This document shows positions 43,341-52,675 of a stretch of 64,000 bases of DNA, in pieces. The first letter of the stretch is position 1, and every line of letters begins with the position of its first letter. The translations under genes were made by a program, and so were the position numbers. The DNA comes from Phenylobacterium deserti (GTDB lineage: Bacteria; Pseudomonadota; Alphaproteobacteria; Caulobacterales; Caulobacteraceae), in the NCBI RefSeq assembly GCF_003254705.1, contig NZ_QFYR01000003.1, forward strand, positions 310,001 to 374,000. The letters run 5' to 3'. Under the pieces are notes generated by a model, which searched no databases, was not told the DNA's origin, and worked only from the letters and a program-made list of their open reading frames with translations.

Positions 43341-44225
43341 TTACGCCGCCTCGGTTTGTTGGGCGACGTAGGCTTCGGCGCACTTCTTACAGAGGTCGCG
43401 GATGCGGCCGATGTAGCTCTGCCGTTCAGCCACGGCGATCGCGCCGCGGGCATCCATGATGTTGAACAGGTGGGAGGCCTTCAGCACGTGGTCGTAGGCC
43501 GGCAGCACCAGCTGCTGGCCCTGCCGCCCGCGGCTGTTGAGGATCTCGGGCACCATGCGCTCCATGTCCTCGAACTGACGCTTGAAGGTGGCCACGTCCG
43601 CCACGTCGAGCTCGAAGGCCGAGAACTGCTGCTCGTTGGCCAGGAACACGTCGCCGTAGGTGAAGTCGTCGTTGAACTGCAGGTCGTAGACGCTGTCCTT
43701 GTCTTGAAGATACAGACTCAGGCGCTCGAGACCGATGGTCAGTTCGCCGGCGACCGGGGAGACGTCCAGGCCGCCCACCTGCTGGAAGTAGGTGTACTGG
43801 GTGATCTCCATCCCGTCGCACCAGACCTCCCAGCCCAGACCCCAGGCGCCCACAGTCGGGTTCTCCCAGTCGTCCTCGACGAACCGGATGTCGTGCAGCA
43901 TCGGGTCGATGCCGATCGCCTTTAGGGAGCCGAGATACAGCTCCTGCAGGTTCTCCGGATTGGGTTTGAGAATGATCTGGTACTGATGGTGCTGGTGCAG
44001 CCGGTTGGGGTTCTCGCCATAGCGGCCGTCGGCCGGCCGGCGGGAAGGCTGTACATAAGCGACACGCCAGGGCTTGGGTCCGAGCGCGCGGAGCACGGTC
44101 GCCGGGTTCAACGTCCCGGCCCCGACCTCGACGTCATAAGGCTGCAGAATCACGCAGCCTTGCTGGCTCCAATACTCGTGGAGTTTCAGGATCAGTCCCT
44201 GAAACGTAAGCGGCTTGTCGGTCAT
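43341..44225 (-). CDS. glyQ: glycyl-tRNA synthetase alpha subunit
   Basis: The catalytic class II subunit of the tetrameric glycyl-tRNA synthetase. At 294 residues it begins [44 protein letters not shown]. It carries class II motif 2 in [36 protein letters not shown] and [19 protein letters not shown]-like blocks, ending [18 protein letters not shown]. It heads the glyQ-glyS(-ppdK) operon. Confidence 0.98.
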   Translation of the reverse strand: MTDKPLTFQGLILKLHEYWSQQGCVILQPYDVEVGAGTLNPATVLRALGPKPWRVAYVQPSRRPADGRYGENPNRLHQHHQYQIILKPNPENLQELYLGSLKAIGIDPMLHDIRFVEDDWENPTVGAWGLGWEVWCDGMEITQYTYFQQVGGLDVSPVAGELTIGLERLSLYLQDKDSVYDLQFNDDFTYGDVFLANEQQFSAFELDVADVATFKRQFEDMERMVPEILNSRGRQGQQLVLPAYDHVLKASHLFNIMDARGAIAVAERQSYIGRIRDLCKKCAEAYVAQQTEAA

Positions 44226-44248
44226 GAAAACGGGCGTTTCGCAGGCGC

Positions 44249-44281
44249 AAAAAAAGTCGGCGGACCATAGGGCCCGCCGAC
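44249..44281 (-). terminator. rho-independent terminator after the Ser/Thr-rich protein gene
   Basis: An 11-bp stem (44256-44266 with 44271-44281, one G-U pair) and a 4-base loop. On the minus strand it is followed by a run of seven T (44249-44255). It isolates glyQ from the upstream gene. Confidence 0.85.
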
Positions 44282-44322
44282 CTTCGCTTCAAGCCGCCGA
44301 CGGCGGCTTGTCCGCTGCTGAC

Positions 44323-44778
44323 TTAGTTGCCGGCCGCTTGGGTGCGCTTGCCGGCGCGCGACATCGGCTGACCGTACTTCGAACGGTTCTCGGCGGTGTC
44401 GGGCACCGGGCCATTGGTCGTGGTGCTGGTGGTCACGCTCGCGCCCGTGCCAAAGCTCGTGGCGGACGATGCGGTCGCGTCGGTGGAGGTCGTGCCGCTC
44501 ATCGACGACGCGCCCATGGACGCCGAACCCGTCGTGTCCGTCGACATGCCGGTCGAGGTCGAGCCGGTCATGCTGCTGCCGGTGCTGGTGGAGCCGGCCA
44601 TGCCCGTGGTGGACGTGGCGCCGGTGTCCGTACCCGGGGTTTGCGGGTAGCTGGTCACGGCGGGGCTGCCGCCAGCCGGGCCTTGGCCCGTGGCCGCGCC
44701 TTGACCCAGTTGGGCGTGAGCAGCGCCGGCCATCAGGGCGGAGGCCGCGACGGCCCCAATCAGGTGTTGCAGTTTCAT
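44323..44778 (-). CDS. exported Ser/Thr/Gly/Met-rich low-complexity protein
   Basis: A 151-residue protein. The signal peptide (MKLQHLIGAVAASALMAGAAHAQ) is clear. The next 90 residues are almost only Ser, Thr, Gly, Ala and Met (STSTGSSMTGSTSTGMSTD), then a short basic tail (RSKYGQPMSRAGKRTQAAGN). It is probably a disordered periplasmic or cell-wall-associated protein; no function can be given. The ATG at 44778 opens the signal peptide. It follows the fasciclin gene by 60 bases, and a strong terminator lies downstream. Confidence 0.75.
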   Translation of the reverse strand: MKLQHLIGAVAASALMAGAAHAQLGQGAATGQGPAGGSPAVTSYPQTPGTDTGATSTTGMAGSTSTGSSMTGSTSTGMSTDTTGSASMGASSMSGTTSTDATASSATSFGTGASVTTSTTTNGPVPDTAENRSKYGQPMSRAGKRTQAAGN

Positions 44779-44838
44779 GGTCTGGGACTCCTCGGTTGTC
44801 TCAGTATCGCTTGCTGAAAGCGCCACCCCGAATTCGGT

Positions 44839-45546
44839 TCACTGATTGCTGGTCGAGGCCGACGCGCCGGCGGAGCCGGCCGGCTGCCCCGCCTGAGCCG
44901 AAGCGTTGCTCGAAGCGCCCGCCGCGCTCGCACTGTCCGTGGCGCCGGCCGCACCTGGGCTCAGCACCGCGTCGACGACGTGGAGGATGCCGTTGGAGGC
45001 CATCACGTCGGACTGCACGATGGTCGCGTTGTCGACCTTGAGCGCATCGCCGCTGCCATCCAGAAGAACCTGGTCGCCGGCCACGGACGGCACCGGACCC
45101 TTCGCGCCCTTGATCTTCGACGAGTCCACGCGCGTGTTGATGATGTGGTGGGTGATCAGCTTCTGCAGGGCGGCGCGATCCGTCTGCAGGCGCTGAGCTT
45201 CGGCGGGCGGCATGGCGGCGAACGCAGCGTCCGTGGGCGCGAACACCGTCAGGTTCGGCGCGGTCTTCAGCACCTGGGTCAGGTTGGTGTCGTTCACCGC
45301 CTTGACGAAGGTGTTGAACTGGCCGGACGCACGAGCTGTCTCAAGGATGTCACCGGCCGGCTTCACCTGCCCCGTGGCGGAAGCAGCGGGCGCGGCTGGC
45401 GTGCTCGCGGCAGGAGCCTGCGCGGTCGAAGCGGCGCCGGCGGGAGCGGCGGCCGGAGCGGCTGCGGTCTGGGCGAATGCAGTCGGGGCGGCGCCCATTC
45501 CTGCGATGACAGCCAAGGCGGCGGCAGCGGTCAGCAAGCGGTTCAA
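44839..45546 (-). CDS. secreted fasciclin (FAS1) domain protein
   Basis: A 235-residue protein with signal peptide MNRLLTAAAALAVIAGMGAAPTAFAQ and an Ala/Pro-rich linker to about residue 60. One FAS1 domain follows, showing H1 NLTVFAPTDAAFAAMPPAEAQ and H2 NGILHVVDAVLSP, with HHIINTRVDSSKIKG between. An Ala/Ser-rich tail ends the protein. FAS1 domains mediate adhesion in eukaryotes; in bacteria the role is mostly unknown. It lies upstream of the low-complexity gene on the same strand. Confidence 0.92.
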   Translation of the reverse strand: MNRLLTAAAALAVIAGMGAAPTAFAQTAAAPAAAPAGAASTAQAPAASTPAAPAASATGQVKPAGDILETARASGQFNTFVKAVNDTNLTQVLKTAPNLTVFAPTDAAFAAMPPAEAQRLQTDRAALQKLITHHIINTRVDSSKIKGAKGPVPSVAGDQVLLDGSGDALKVDNATIVQSDVMASNGILHVVDAVLSPGAAGATDSASAAGASSNASAQAGQPAGSAGASASTSNQ

Positions 45547-46253
<707 letters not shown>

Positions 46254-46278
46254 GGGACAGGGATAAGGGGACAGAAGA

Positions 46279-47835
46279 ATGAAGCTCATCGGATCACACC
46301 GGCTGGCGGGGCTTGCGCTCGCCGTCGCCTTGGCGGGAGGCTCCATTGCAGCCCCTGCCCTAGCTCAAGACCCCGCTGCGGCGACGGCTCCTGCAGCTGC
46401 AGCCGCGCCTGCAGCTCCCGGTGGCGTAGCCGCAGCTGCACCTGCCGCTGAAGCGCCCGCCGCTGAAGCGCCCGCCGCTGCGGCGGAAGCTCCGGCTCCG
46501 ACGCCCGACAAGGGCGACGTCTCCTGGATGCTGCTTTCCACCCTTCTGGTCCTGCTGATGATCCTGCCGGGCCTGGCGCTGTTCTACGGCGGCCTGGTTC
46601 GCCAGAAGAACATGCTGTCCATGCTCATGCAGGTGTCCACGGTGACCGTCATCGGCATGATGGCCTGGCTTCTGTGGGGCTACAGCCTGGCCTTCACCGA
46701 CGGCGGCGGTCTGGACACCTTCGTCGGCGGCTTCGGGCGCCTGTTCTTCAAGGACGTGACGACCAGCAGCAACGTTGCGACGTTCTCCACCGGCGTGGTG
46801 ATCCCGGAGCTCGCTTTTGCGGCCTTCCAGATGACCTTCGCCGCCATCACCGCCGCCCTGGTGCTGGGCGGTGTGGCCGAACGCATGAAGTTCGGCGCCG
46901 TGGTCGTGTTCGCTCTGCTGTGGCCGCTGCTGTCCTACTATCCGATGGCCCACATGGTCTGGTGGTGGCCGGGTCCCGACGCGATCGCGGCGGCTCCGAC
47001 TGACCCGATCAAGTCCGGCCTGATCTGGGGCTTCGGCGCTCTCGACTTCGCCGGCGGCACCGTCGTCCACATCAACGCGGGCATCGCCGCTCTGGTGGGC
47101 GCTCTCATCCTCGGCGCTCGGAAGGGCTACCGCACCGAGCCGATGCCGCCCCACTCGCTGACCCTGACCTTTGTCGGCGCCGGCCTGCTGTGGGTGGGCT
47201 GGTTCGGCTTCAACGCCGGCTCCAACCTGGAAGCGAACAGCTATGCCGCCCTGGCCATGATGAACACCTTCATCGCCACGGCCGCCGCGGGCTTCTCCTG
47301 GACCGTGACCGAATGGGTCACCCGTAAGAAGGCTTCGATGCTCGGCATGGCCTCGGGTCTGGTCGCCGGTCTGGTGGCGATCACCCCGGCCGCCGGCTTC
47401 GCCGGTCCGGTGGGCTCGCTGTTCCTCGGCCTGATCGTCTCGCCCATCTGCGTGATCTTCTGCTCGACCATCAAGAACGCCCTCAAGTACGACGACAGCC
47501 TGGACGCCTTCGGCATCCACGGGGTTGGCGGCATCGTCGGCGCTCTGGCGACCGGCCTGCTGGTGAACCCGGCCTGGGGCGGCGCGGGCGTGGTCGACTA
47601 CACGACCTGTGCGGCCGACGGCGACATCTCCACCTGCGACACCGCCACCTACGTGATGTCCACCCAGGTCCTGGCGCAGTTCAAGGCCGTGCTGGTGGCT
47701 TGCGTCTGGTCGGCCGTGGCCAGCGCGATCGTCTTCTTCATCATCAAGTACACGCTGGGCCTGCGGGCGAGCGCGGACGCCGAGGAAGAAGGTCTCGACA
47801 TCGTCGAACACGGCGAGCGCGCCTACCACTCGTAA
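46279..47835 (+). CDS. amtB: ammonium transporter
   Basis: A 518-residue Amt/Rh channel. The signal peptide (to about ALAQ, residue 30) is followed by an unusually long Ala/Pro/Glu linker (about residues 31-78), then 11 transmembrane helices. Twin-histidine pore residues are in FAGGTVVHINAGIAALV and AFGIHGVGGIVGAL, and the gate and vestibule segment is MAHMVWWWPG. It is co-transcribed with glnK and followed by a strong terminator. The long Ala-rich extension is the only departure from the family. Confidence 0.97.
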   Translation: MKLIGSHRLAGLALAVALAGGSIAAPALAQDPAAATAPAAAAAPAAPGGVAAAAPAAEAPAAEAPAAAAEAPAPTPDKGDVSWMLLSTLLVLLMILPGLALFYGGLVRQKNMLSMLMQVSTVTVIGMMAWLLWGYSLAFTDGGGLDTFVGGFGRLFFKDVTTSSNVATFSTGVVIPELAFAAFQMTFAAITAALVLGGVAERMKFGAVVVFALLWPLLSYYPMAHMVWWWPGPDAIAAAPTDPIKSGLIWGFGALDFAGGTVVHINAGIAALVGALILGARKGYRTEPMPPHSLTLTFVGAGLLWVGWFGFNAGSNLEANSYAALAMMNTFIATAAAGFSWTVTEWVTRKKASMLGMASGLVAGLVAITPAAGFAGPVGSLFLGLIVSPICVIFCSTIKNALKYDDSLDAFGIHGVGGIVGALATGLLVNPAWGGAGVVDYTTCAADGDISTCDTATYVMSTQVLAQFKAVLVACVWSAVASAIVFFIIKYTLGLRASADAEEEGLDIVEHGERAYHS

Positions 47836-47881
47836 GCGCTTCGGAGAGCCGGATCGGCCGCTGGGGGCGGCCGGTCCTGGG

Positions 47882-47915
47882 AACGGGGGTCCTTCGGGGC
47901 CCCCGTTTTCGTTTT
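47882..47915 (+). terminator. rho-independent terminator after amtB
   Basis: An 11-bp stem (47882-47892 with 47897-47907) with one G-U pair and a UUCG tetraloop, followed by TTTTCGTTTT. It lies 47 bases past the amtB stop and just before the 3' end of the convergent ispE. Confidence 0.85.
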
Positions 47916-47919
47916 CGGG

Positions 47920-48816
47920 CTAGGCGCGAAGATCGTCTGGCCAAGGTCCGCCAAGACGACAGCTTCGAACCCACCAGCCTGGGCGCATGCCGCCCAGCCG
48001 CGCCGCGAGGCTCTCGGCCGCCATCTCACCTTCACAGATGGCGAAACAGGTGCCGCCTGACCCGGAGACCCGGGCGATCAAGGCCTCCGGCTCGTCACGG
48101 AGCGTCGCGAGCACCTCGCCGACGACAGGCTCCACCTCGATCGCAGGCGCTTCGAGATCATTCCGCAGCGTGGCCAGCCAGGCCGCGGTCTCTTCGGAGC
48201 TTTCCAGCTCGGCAGGCATCGGCGGAGGCTCGACCTCACCGAACGCGCCTGACCGGTCGAGTTCGCGGTACACCGCGGGCGTCGAGACCGGCGCGCCGGC
48301 GTTGACCAGAACGGCATGCAGCGGCGGAAGCGTCGGCGCGCCCGACAGGCGTTCTCCGTAGCCTTGGGCAAGCACCGGACGCGCCCACAGGCAGGCTGGA
48401 CCATCGGCGCCGAGTCGCGCCGCCAGCGCTTCGAGCCGCTGGTCAGACACGTCCAGCTGCAGCGCCTCACGAAAAAGCCGCAGAGCGGCGCCGGCGTCGC
48501 TCGAGCCGCCGCCAAGGCCCGCGGCCACGGGCAACTGCTTGTCCAATATCAGAGCCAGGCCCGGCGCGGCCGTTCCAGCCTCCTCCAAGAGGGCCAGGGC
48601 CGCTCGCGTGACTAGATTGTCCCCTGCACCTTCGAGCCCCGCAGCGAAGGGGCCGCCGACCCGCAGGCCGAAGCCCTCGCCCGGAACACCGGACAGCACG
48701 TCGCCCACATCGGCGAAGACCATCAGGCTGCAAAGCGGATGGTAGCCGTTCGCCTCCGGCGCACCGACGTGCAGGAACAGGTTGACCTTGGCCGGCGCAA
48801 ACGCGCGGAACGTCAT
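47920..48816 (-). CDS. ispE: 4-diphosphocytidyl-2-C-methyl-D-erythritol kinase
   Basis: Phosphorylates CDP-ME in the MEP isoprenoid pathway. The 298-residue GHMP kinase begins MTFRAFAPAKVNLFLHVGAPEANGYHPLCSLM. It has the ATP loop PVAAGLGGGSSDAGAALRL and the C-terminal RVSGSGGTCFAICEGE. It starts 3 bases after the stop of the TPR lipoprotein gene on the same strand, suggesting a shared transcript. Confidence 0.96.
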   Translation of the reverse strand: MTFRAFAPAKVNLFLHVGAPEANGYHPLCSLMVFADVGDVLSGVPGEGFGLRVGGPFAAGLEGAGDNLVTRAALALLEEAGTAAPGLALILDKQLPVAAGLGGGSSDAGAALRLFREALQLDVSDQRLEALAARLGADGPACLWARPVLAQGYGERLSGAPTLPPLHAVLVNAGAPVSTPAVYRELDRSGAFGEVEPPPMPAELESSEETAAWLATLRNDLEAPAIEVEPVVGEVLATLRDEPEALIARVSGSGGTCFAICEGEMAAESLAARLGGMRPGWWVRSCRLGGPWPDDLRA

Positions 48817-48819
48817 GGC

Positions 48820-50517
48820 TTACTGCCCGGCGATCCTGGCCGGCTTTCCGCCCGGACCGGCGCCGGATGCGAGCTTGCCTTCCACCTCGGCGCGGATCTT
48901 GGCGTCCGGATCGAGCGTCAGCACCCGGCGCCACTGGAACACGGCTTCGTCACGACGACCGACCTTCCAGTAGGCGTCGCCCAGGTGGTTGTTGATCTCG
49001 GGGTCCCCCGCCTCGAGCTCGACCGCCTGCTCCAGCTTTTCAACCGCGCGCTTGTAGTCCCCCAGCTTGAAGTAGGCCCAGCCGAGGGAGTCCACCATCG
49101 GTCCGGACCGCGGGTTCTGGGCGACGGCTTGCTCAACCATCTTCAAGGCTTCGGGCAGGCGCTCGCCGCGGTCGATCCAGGAATAGCCGAGGAAGTTCAG
49201 AAGCTCGGCTTCGTCCGGTTCGGCCTCAAGGGCCGTGCGCAGGTCCTTCTCCGCGTCGGGCCAGCGGCCCATGCGTTCATACACCACCGCACGCGCATAG
49301 AGGATCCGCCAGTCGGGCGTCTTCGCCTCGTTGATCAGCCCGGTCAGCAGCTCGGCCGCCTCCGGATAGCGTTCGTTGGCGCGCAGCAGATCCGCCAAGG
49401 TCAGCCGCGCCTCGGCGCCGCCGCCAACAGCCGCGGCCCGGGCGATACGGATCGCGGACTCCGGCTCCTCCGCCTGCTGATAGGTCCAGGCGAGCTTGGC
49501 CTGACCCGTCGCGTAGTAGGCCGAGCCGGGCTTCGGCTTCGCATAGGCCAGGCGAGCGGCCTCGGTGTCACCGCTGGCCTGCAGCGCGTCCCCCGTCATG
49601 ACCCAGGCGTCGTCACGTGTCGGGTCGAGGCGAAGCGCAAGGCGAAGGTAGGCCAGCGCGATCTGCCCTTGGCGGGCGGCCATCATGGTCGCCGCCGGTC
49701 CCAAGAGCGCCTGGGCGGCGCCCGCCTTGAGGGTGGGCAGCTCAGGCGCCGACTTGCCGGCCGCCGCACGGGCACGAGCGATAAGCAGCTCAGAGGACGA
49801 CGGATCTGCCGCCAAGCCACGGTCGTACAGAGCCACCGCGTCAGCCCTGCGGCCGCGACGTTCCAGGAAGGCGCCGTAGGCTACAAGCGAGATGACGCTG
49901 GGACGGTCACCCGTGGTGGCCGCCTTGAATTCGGTTTCAGCCTCGTCATAGCGGCGAGCGCGCTCGAACAGCTGCCCGCGGCCAAGCTGGCCGAAGTATT
50001 CGACCAGGCGATCACCTTTCACCTCTGGACGGACGAGCGCGCCCTCCGCATCGCCGGCCATGGCGGCGGCCCAGGGCGCGAGCAGCACCGCGGCGCTCTT
50101 GTGCGGGAAACCGAGGTCTTCGGAGGCGAGCTGAACCTGGGCCGCCTTGCCCTTGCCCTGCGCCATGGATTCCACGGCGACCACCAGAGCGCCGAGCCGC
50201 TTGCCGGCTTCCGACGCATCATCACCTGAGGGTGCGATGGTCGCCGCTTTCTGGACGTCGCCGGCGAGAAGCGCGGCCTGGAACGCGCGTTCACTCAGGA
50301 GCTGGGAGGCGGCGGGATCGCCCCGCGCCATGTCGAACAGGCGCGCCGCCTCACGGTTCTGGCCGTCGTTGAGCGCAGCTTCGCCCGCAAGATAGAGCCC
50401 GTAAGGCGAGTAGCCGGAGTCCTGCACCTCCGCCCGTTCGGTCTCCAAGCTGGGACCGGCGCTGGCGCACGCCGTCAGAAGCACAAGGGGCGCGGCAAAC
50501 AGCAGGAGAGAACGCAT
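48820..50517 (-). CDS. tetratricopeptide-repeat lipoprotein
   Basis: A 565-residue lipoprotein (lipobox VLLTAC after MRSLLLFAAPL). Nearly the whole mature part is made of TPR-like helix pairs, clearest at the C-terminus: ALEAEPDEAELLNFLGYSWIDRGERLPEALKMVEQAV, VDSLGWAYFKLGDYKRAVEKLEQAV and EINNHLGDAYWKVGRRDEAVFQWRRVL. It is probably an envelope scaffold or assembly protein. The ATG at 50517 opens the lipoprotein signal; the longer frame upstream has no signal character. Located directly before ispE. Confidence 0.88.
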   Translation of the reverse strand: MRSLLLFAAPLVLLTACASAGPSLETERAEVQDSGYSPYGLYLAGEAALNDGQNREAARLFDMARGDPAASQLLSERAFQAALLAGDVQKAATIAPSGDDASEAGKRLGALVVAVESMAQGKGKAAQVQLASEDLGFPHKSAAVLLAPWAAAMAGDAEGALVRPEVKGDRLVEYFGQLGRGQLFERARRYDEAETEFKAATTGDRPSVISLVAYGAFLERRGRRADAVALYDRGLAADPSSSELLIARARAAAGKSAPELPTLKAGAAQALLGPAATMMAARQGQIALAYLRLALRLDPTRDDAWVMTGDALQASGDTEAARLAYAKPKPGSAYYATGQAKLAWTYQQAEEPESAIRIARAAAVGGGAEARLTLADLLRANERYPEAAELLTGLINEAKTPDWRILYARAVVYERMGRWPDAEKDLRTALEAEPDEAELLNFLGYSWIDRGERLPEALKMVEQAVAQNPRSGPMVDSLGWAYFKLGDYKRAVEKLEQAVELEAGDPEINNHLGDAYWKVGRRDEAVFQWRRVLTLDPDAKIRAEVEGKLASGAGPGGKPARIAGQ

Positions 50518-50694
50518 AGGTCGATCTTCGGCCCTTCGAGGGCGTGGCGGAAGCAAAAAGCTGACCGCCAGCCGATCGAGCAAGGCCGCCCTTTCAGGCC
50601 GATGAGGCTCGGGTTGATACTCCTGAGCCGCGCTGGACGCCCGGAAAATCTGCAACGCAGATCAGGCGACCCAGCGGCCGGCCGGCGCGCCGCC

Positions 50695-52368
50695 TTACAT
50701 GTTCGGGTAGTTGGGCCCGTCGCCGCCCTGGGGCGTGGTCCAGTCGATGTTCTGCGATGGATCCTTGATGTCGCACGTCTTGCAGTGGACGCAGTTCTGG
50801 AAGTTGATCTGGAACTTCGGGTTCTGCCCCGCCTCGTCGTACAGCACCTCGTACACCCCGGCCGGGCAATAGAGCCGCGCCGGCTCGCCGTACTTGGGCA
50901 GGTTGACGTTGATCGGGATCGAAGGGTCCCGCAGCTTGAGGTGCGCCGGCTGGTTTTCGTCGTGGTTGGTGTTCGAGATGAACACGCTCGAGAGCTTGTC
51001 GAAGCTCAGCACCCCATCGGGTTTCGGATAGACGATCGGCTTGTGATCCTTGGCGAGGCCCGTGGACTCCGCATCGCCCTTCCCGTGGTGCATGGTGCCG
51101 AAGATGGACGCCCCGCCCAGCAGGTTGGCGATGTTCATGTCCAGCAGCCCCAGCGCGCCGCCCACCGTCGTACCGAACTTGCTCAGCAAGGGCTTGGCGT
51201 TGCGGACGACCTTGAGCTCCTTCTTGACCCAGGAGGTCTGGAAGGCGGTGTCGTAGGCCACCAGCTCGTCGCCCGAGCGGCCTGCCACGATGGCGTCGTA
51301 CGCCGCCTCGGCCGCCATCATCCCGCTCTTCATGGCGTTGTGGCTGCCCTTGATGCGCGGGACGTTCACGAAGCCGGCCGAATCGCCAAGCAGCACGCCT
51401 CCGGGGAAATAGAGGCGGGGAATCGACTGCAGTCCGCCCTCGGCGATCGCACGGGCGCCATAGGCGATGCGCCGGCCGCCCTGCAGGTGCTTGGCCACGT
51501 CAGGATGATGCTTGAACCGCTGGAACTCGTCGAAGGGCGAGAGCCAGGGGTTCTTGTAGTTGAGGTGAACCACGAAGCCGACGGACACGTAGTTGTCGCC
51601 GAAGTGGTAGAGCCAGCTGCCGCCGCCGGTCTTATCGTCCAGCGGCCACCCGGTGGTGTGCTGCACCAAGCCCGGCCGGAACACCTCGTCGGGCACCTGC
51701 CAGAGTTCCTTGAGGCCGATGCCGTACTTTTCGGGATCGCTCTGGGCGCACAGGCCGTACTTGTGTTTCAGAACCTTGGCCAGCGAGCCTCGGACGCCCT
51801 CGCCGATGAAGACGTACTTGCCCAGCACATCGACGCCCGGCTGGTAGTCGGGACCCGGCTCGCCGTCCTTGCCGATGCCGAACACGCCGGCCACCACGCC
51901 CTTCAGCTCGCCGTTCGGCCCGAACACCGGCTCAGAGGCGGCCATGCCGGGGTAGACCTCGACGCCCAGCGCTTCGGCCTGCTGCGCGAGCCAGCGGCAC
52001 AGGTTGCCGAGCGAGCCGATGTAGTTGCCCTGGTTGTGCATGAAGCTCGGCATGGCGAACATCGGCAGGGAGACCGAACCCTGAGCGCCGAGCATCAGGA
52101 ACTTGTCCTCGGTGACCGCCGTCTCGAGCGGTGCGCCGAGTTCCTTCCAGTTCTGGAACAGCTCGTTCATGGCGATCGGGTCGATCACCGCGCCGGACAG
52201 AATGTGCGCGCCGACCTCCGAGCCCTTCTCCAGCACAGCGACGGACACGTCCGTCCCACGTTCGGCCGCGAGCTGCTTCAGGCGGATGGCGGCGGCAAGG
52301 CCGGACGGGCCCGCGCCGACGATCACGACGTCGTATTCCATCGCTTCGCGTTCGACGGCTTCGCTCAT
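50695..52368 (-). CDS. etfD: electron transfer flavoprotein-ubiquinone oxidoreductase
   Basis: Moves electrons from ETF, reduced by acyl-CoA and amino-acid dehydrogenases, to ubiquinone at the membrane. At 557 residues it has an N-terminal FAD Rossmann motif (YDVVIVGAGPSGLAAAIRLKQLA), LLLGDSAGFVNVPRIKGSHNAMKSGM and the C-terminal 4Fe-4S ligands in LYCPAGVYEV and FQNCVHCKTCDIKDPSQNIDW. It is divergent from the amine oxidase gene, with a palindrome-rich 307-base gap between. Confidence 0.97.
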   Translation of the reverse strand: MSEAVEREAMEYDVVIVGAGPSGLAAAIRLKQLAAERGTDVSVAVLEKGSEVGAHILSGAVIDPIAMNELFQNWKELGAPLETAVTEDKFLMLGAQGSVSLPMFAMPSFMHNQGNYIGSLGNLCRWLAQQAEALGVEVYPGMAASEPVFGPNGELKGVVAGVFGIGKDGEPGPDYQPGVDVLGKYVFIGEGVRGSLAKVLKHKYGLCAQSDPEKYGIGLKELWQVPDEVFRPGLVQHTTGWPLDDKTGGGSWLYHFGDNYVSVGFVVHLNYKNPWLSPFDEFQRFKHHPDVAKHLQGGRRIAYGARAIAEGGLQSIPRLYFPGGVLLGDSAGFVNVPRIKGSHNAMKSGMMAAEAAYDAIVAGRSGDELVAYDTAFQTSWVKKELKVVRNAKPLLSKFGTTVGGALGLLDMNIANLLGGASIFGTMHHGKGDAESTGLAKDHKPIVYPKPDGVLSFDKLSSVFISNTNHDENQPAHLKLRDPSIPINVNLPKYGEPARLYCPAGVYEVLYDEAGQNPKFQINFQNCVHCKTCDIKDPSQNIDWTTPQGGDGPNYPNM

Positions 52369-52492
52369 GCCCTGCTCCCTCTTCCCCGGCCACTGACGCC
52401 GTCAGCCAACGCCTGCCGAGCCTTGTAAGTTCGCCGCTTATCCGAAGGTGACGCTGCGGCGGTCAAGAAGTAGCGCCGCTGCGGCCAGGAAA

Positions 52493-52508
52493 TCAAACAT
52501 GCGTTTGA
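52493..52508. promoter_or_regulatory. PsrA-like palindrome upstream of ETF-QO
   Basis: TCAAAC-ATGC-GTTTGA has perfect 6-bp arms. The core CAAAC-N4-GTTTG matches the pattern of PsrA/FadR-type TetR regulators of fatty-acid oxidation. The site is 125-140 bases before the ETF-QO start, a gene often placed in such regulons. Assignment to a specific regulator is inference. Confidence 0.5.
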
Positions 52509-52514
52509 GTTCGA

Positions 52515-52553
52515 GGCGCGGCCGGTGCACAGCCGCTGCGCACCGGCCGCGCC
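52515..52553. repeat. perfect 14-bp inverted repeat with an 11-base loop
   Basis: Arms GGCGCGGCCGGTGC (52515-52528) and its exact complement (52540-52553). No T-run follows on either strand, and it lies upstream of both divergent genes, so it is not a normal terminator. It could be an mRNA leader hairpin or a protein-binding site. Confidence 0.6.
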
Positions 52554-52675
52554 GCGGCGCCCGCATTTCAGCTGGCTGGCGCTTCTTTGTTTCGGGCGCG
52601 GCCGATCGGTCTCCCACTGCGGGCGAGGCTTGCTAGCCAGGATCCGTACCGCGTCAGCGTTGGGGGATCGTTCAG

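Larger units (their letters stand above)
52369..52675. other. 307-base divergent gap between ETF-QO and the amine oxidase
   Basis: It contains no credible gene. It holds a CAAAC-N4-GTTTG palindrome (52493-52508) and a perfect 14-bp inverted repeat (52515-52553), listed separately. The amine-oxidase leader ends in GGGGGATCG before its ATG. Confidence 0.6.

Noticed and set aside
46360-47829. A 489-codon minus-strand frame
   Set aside because: It is antisense to amtB and has no recognisable domain.
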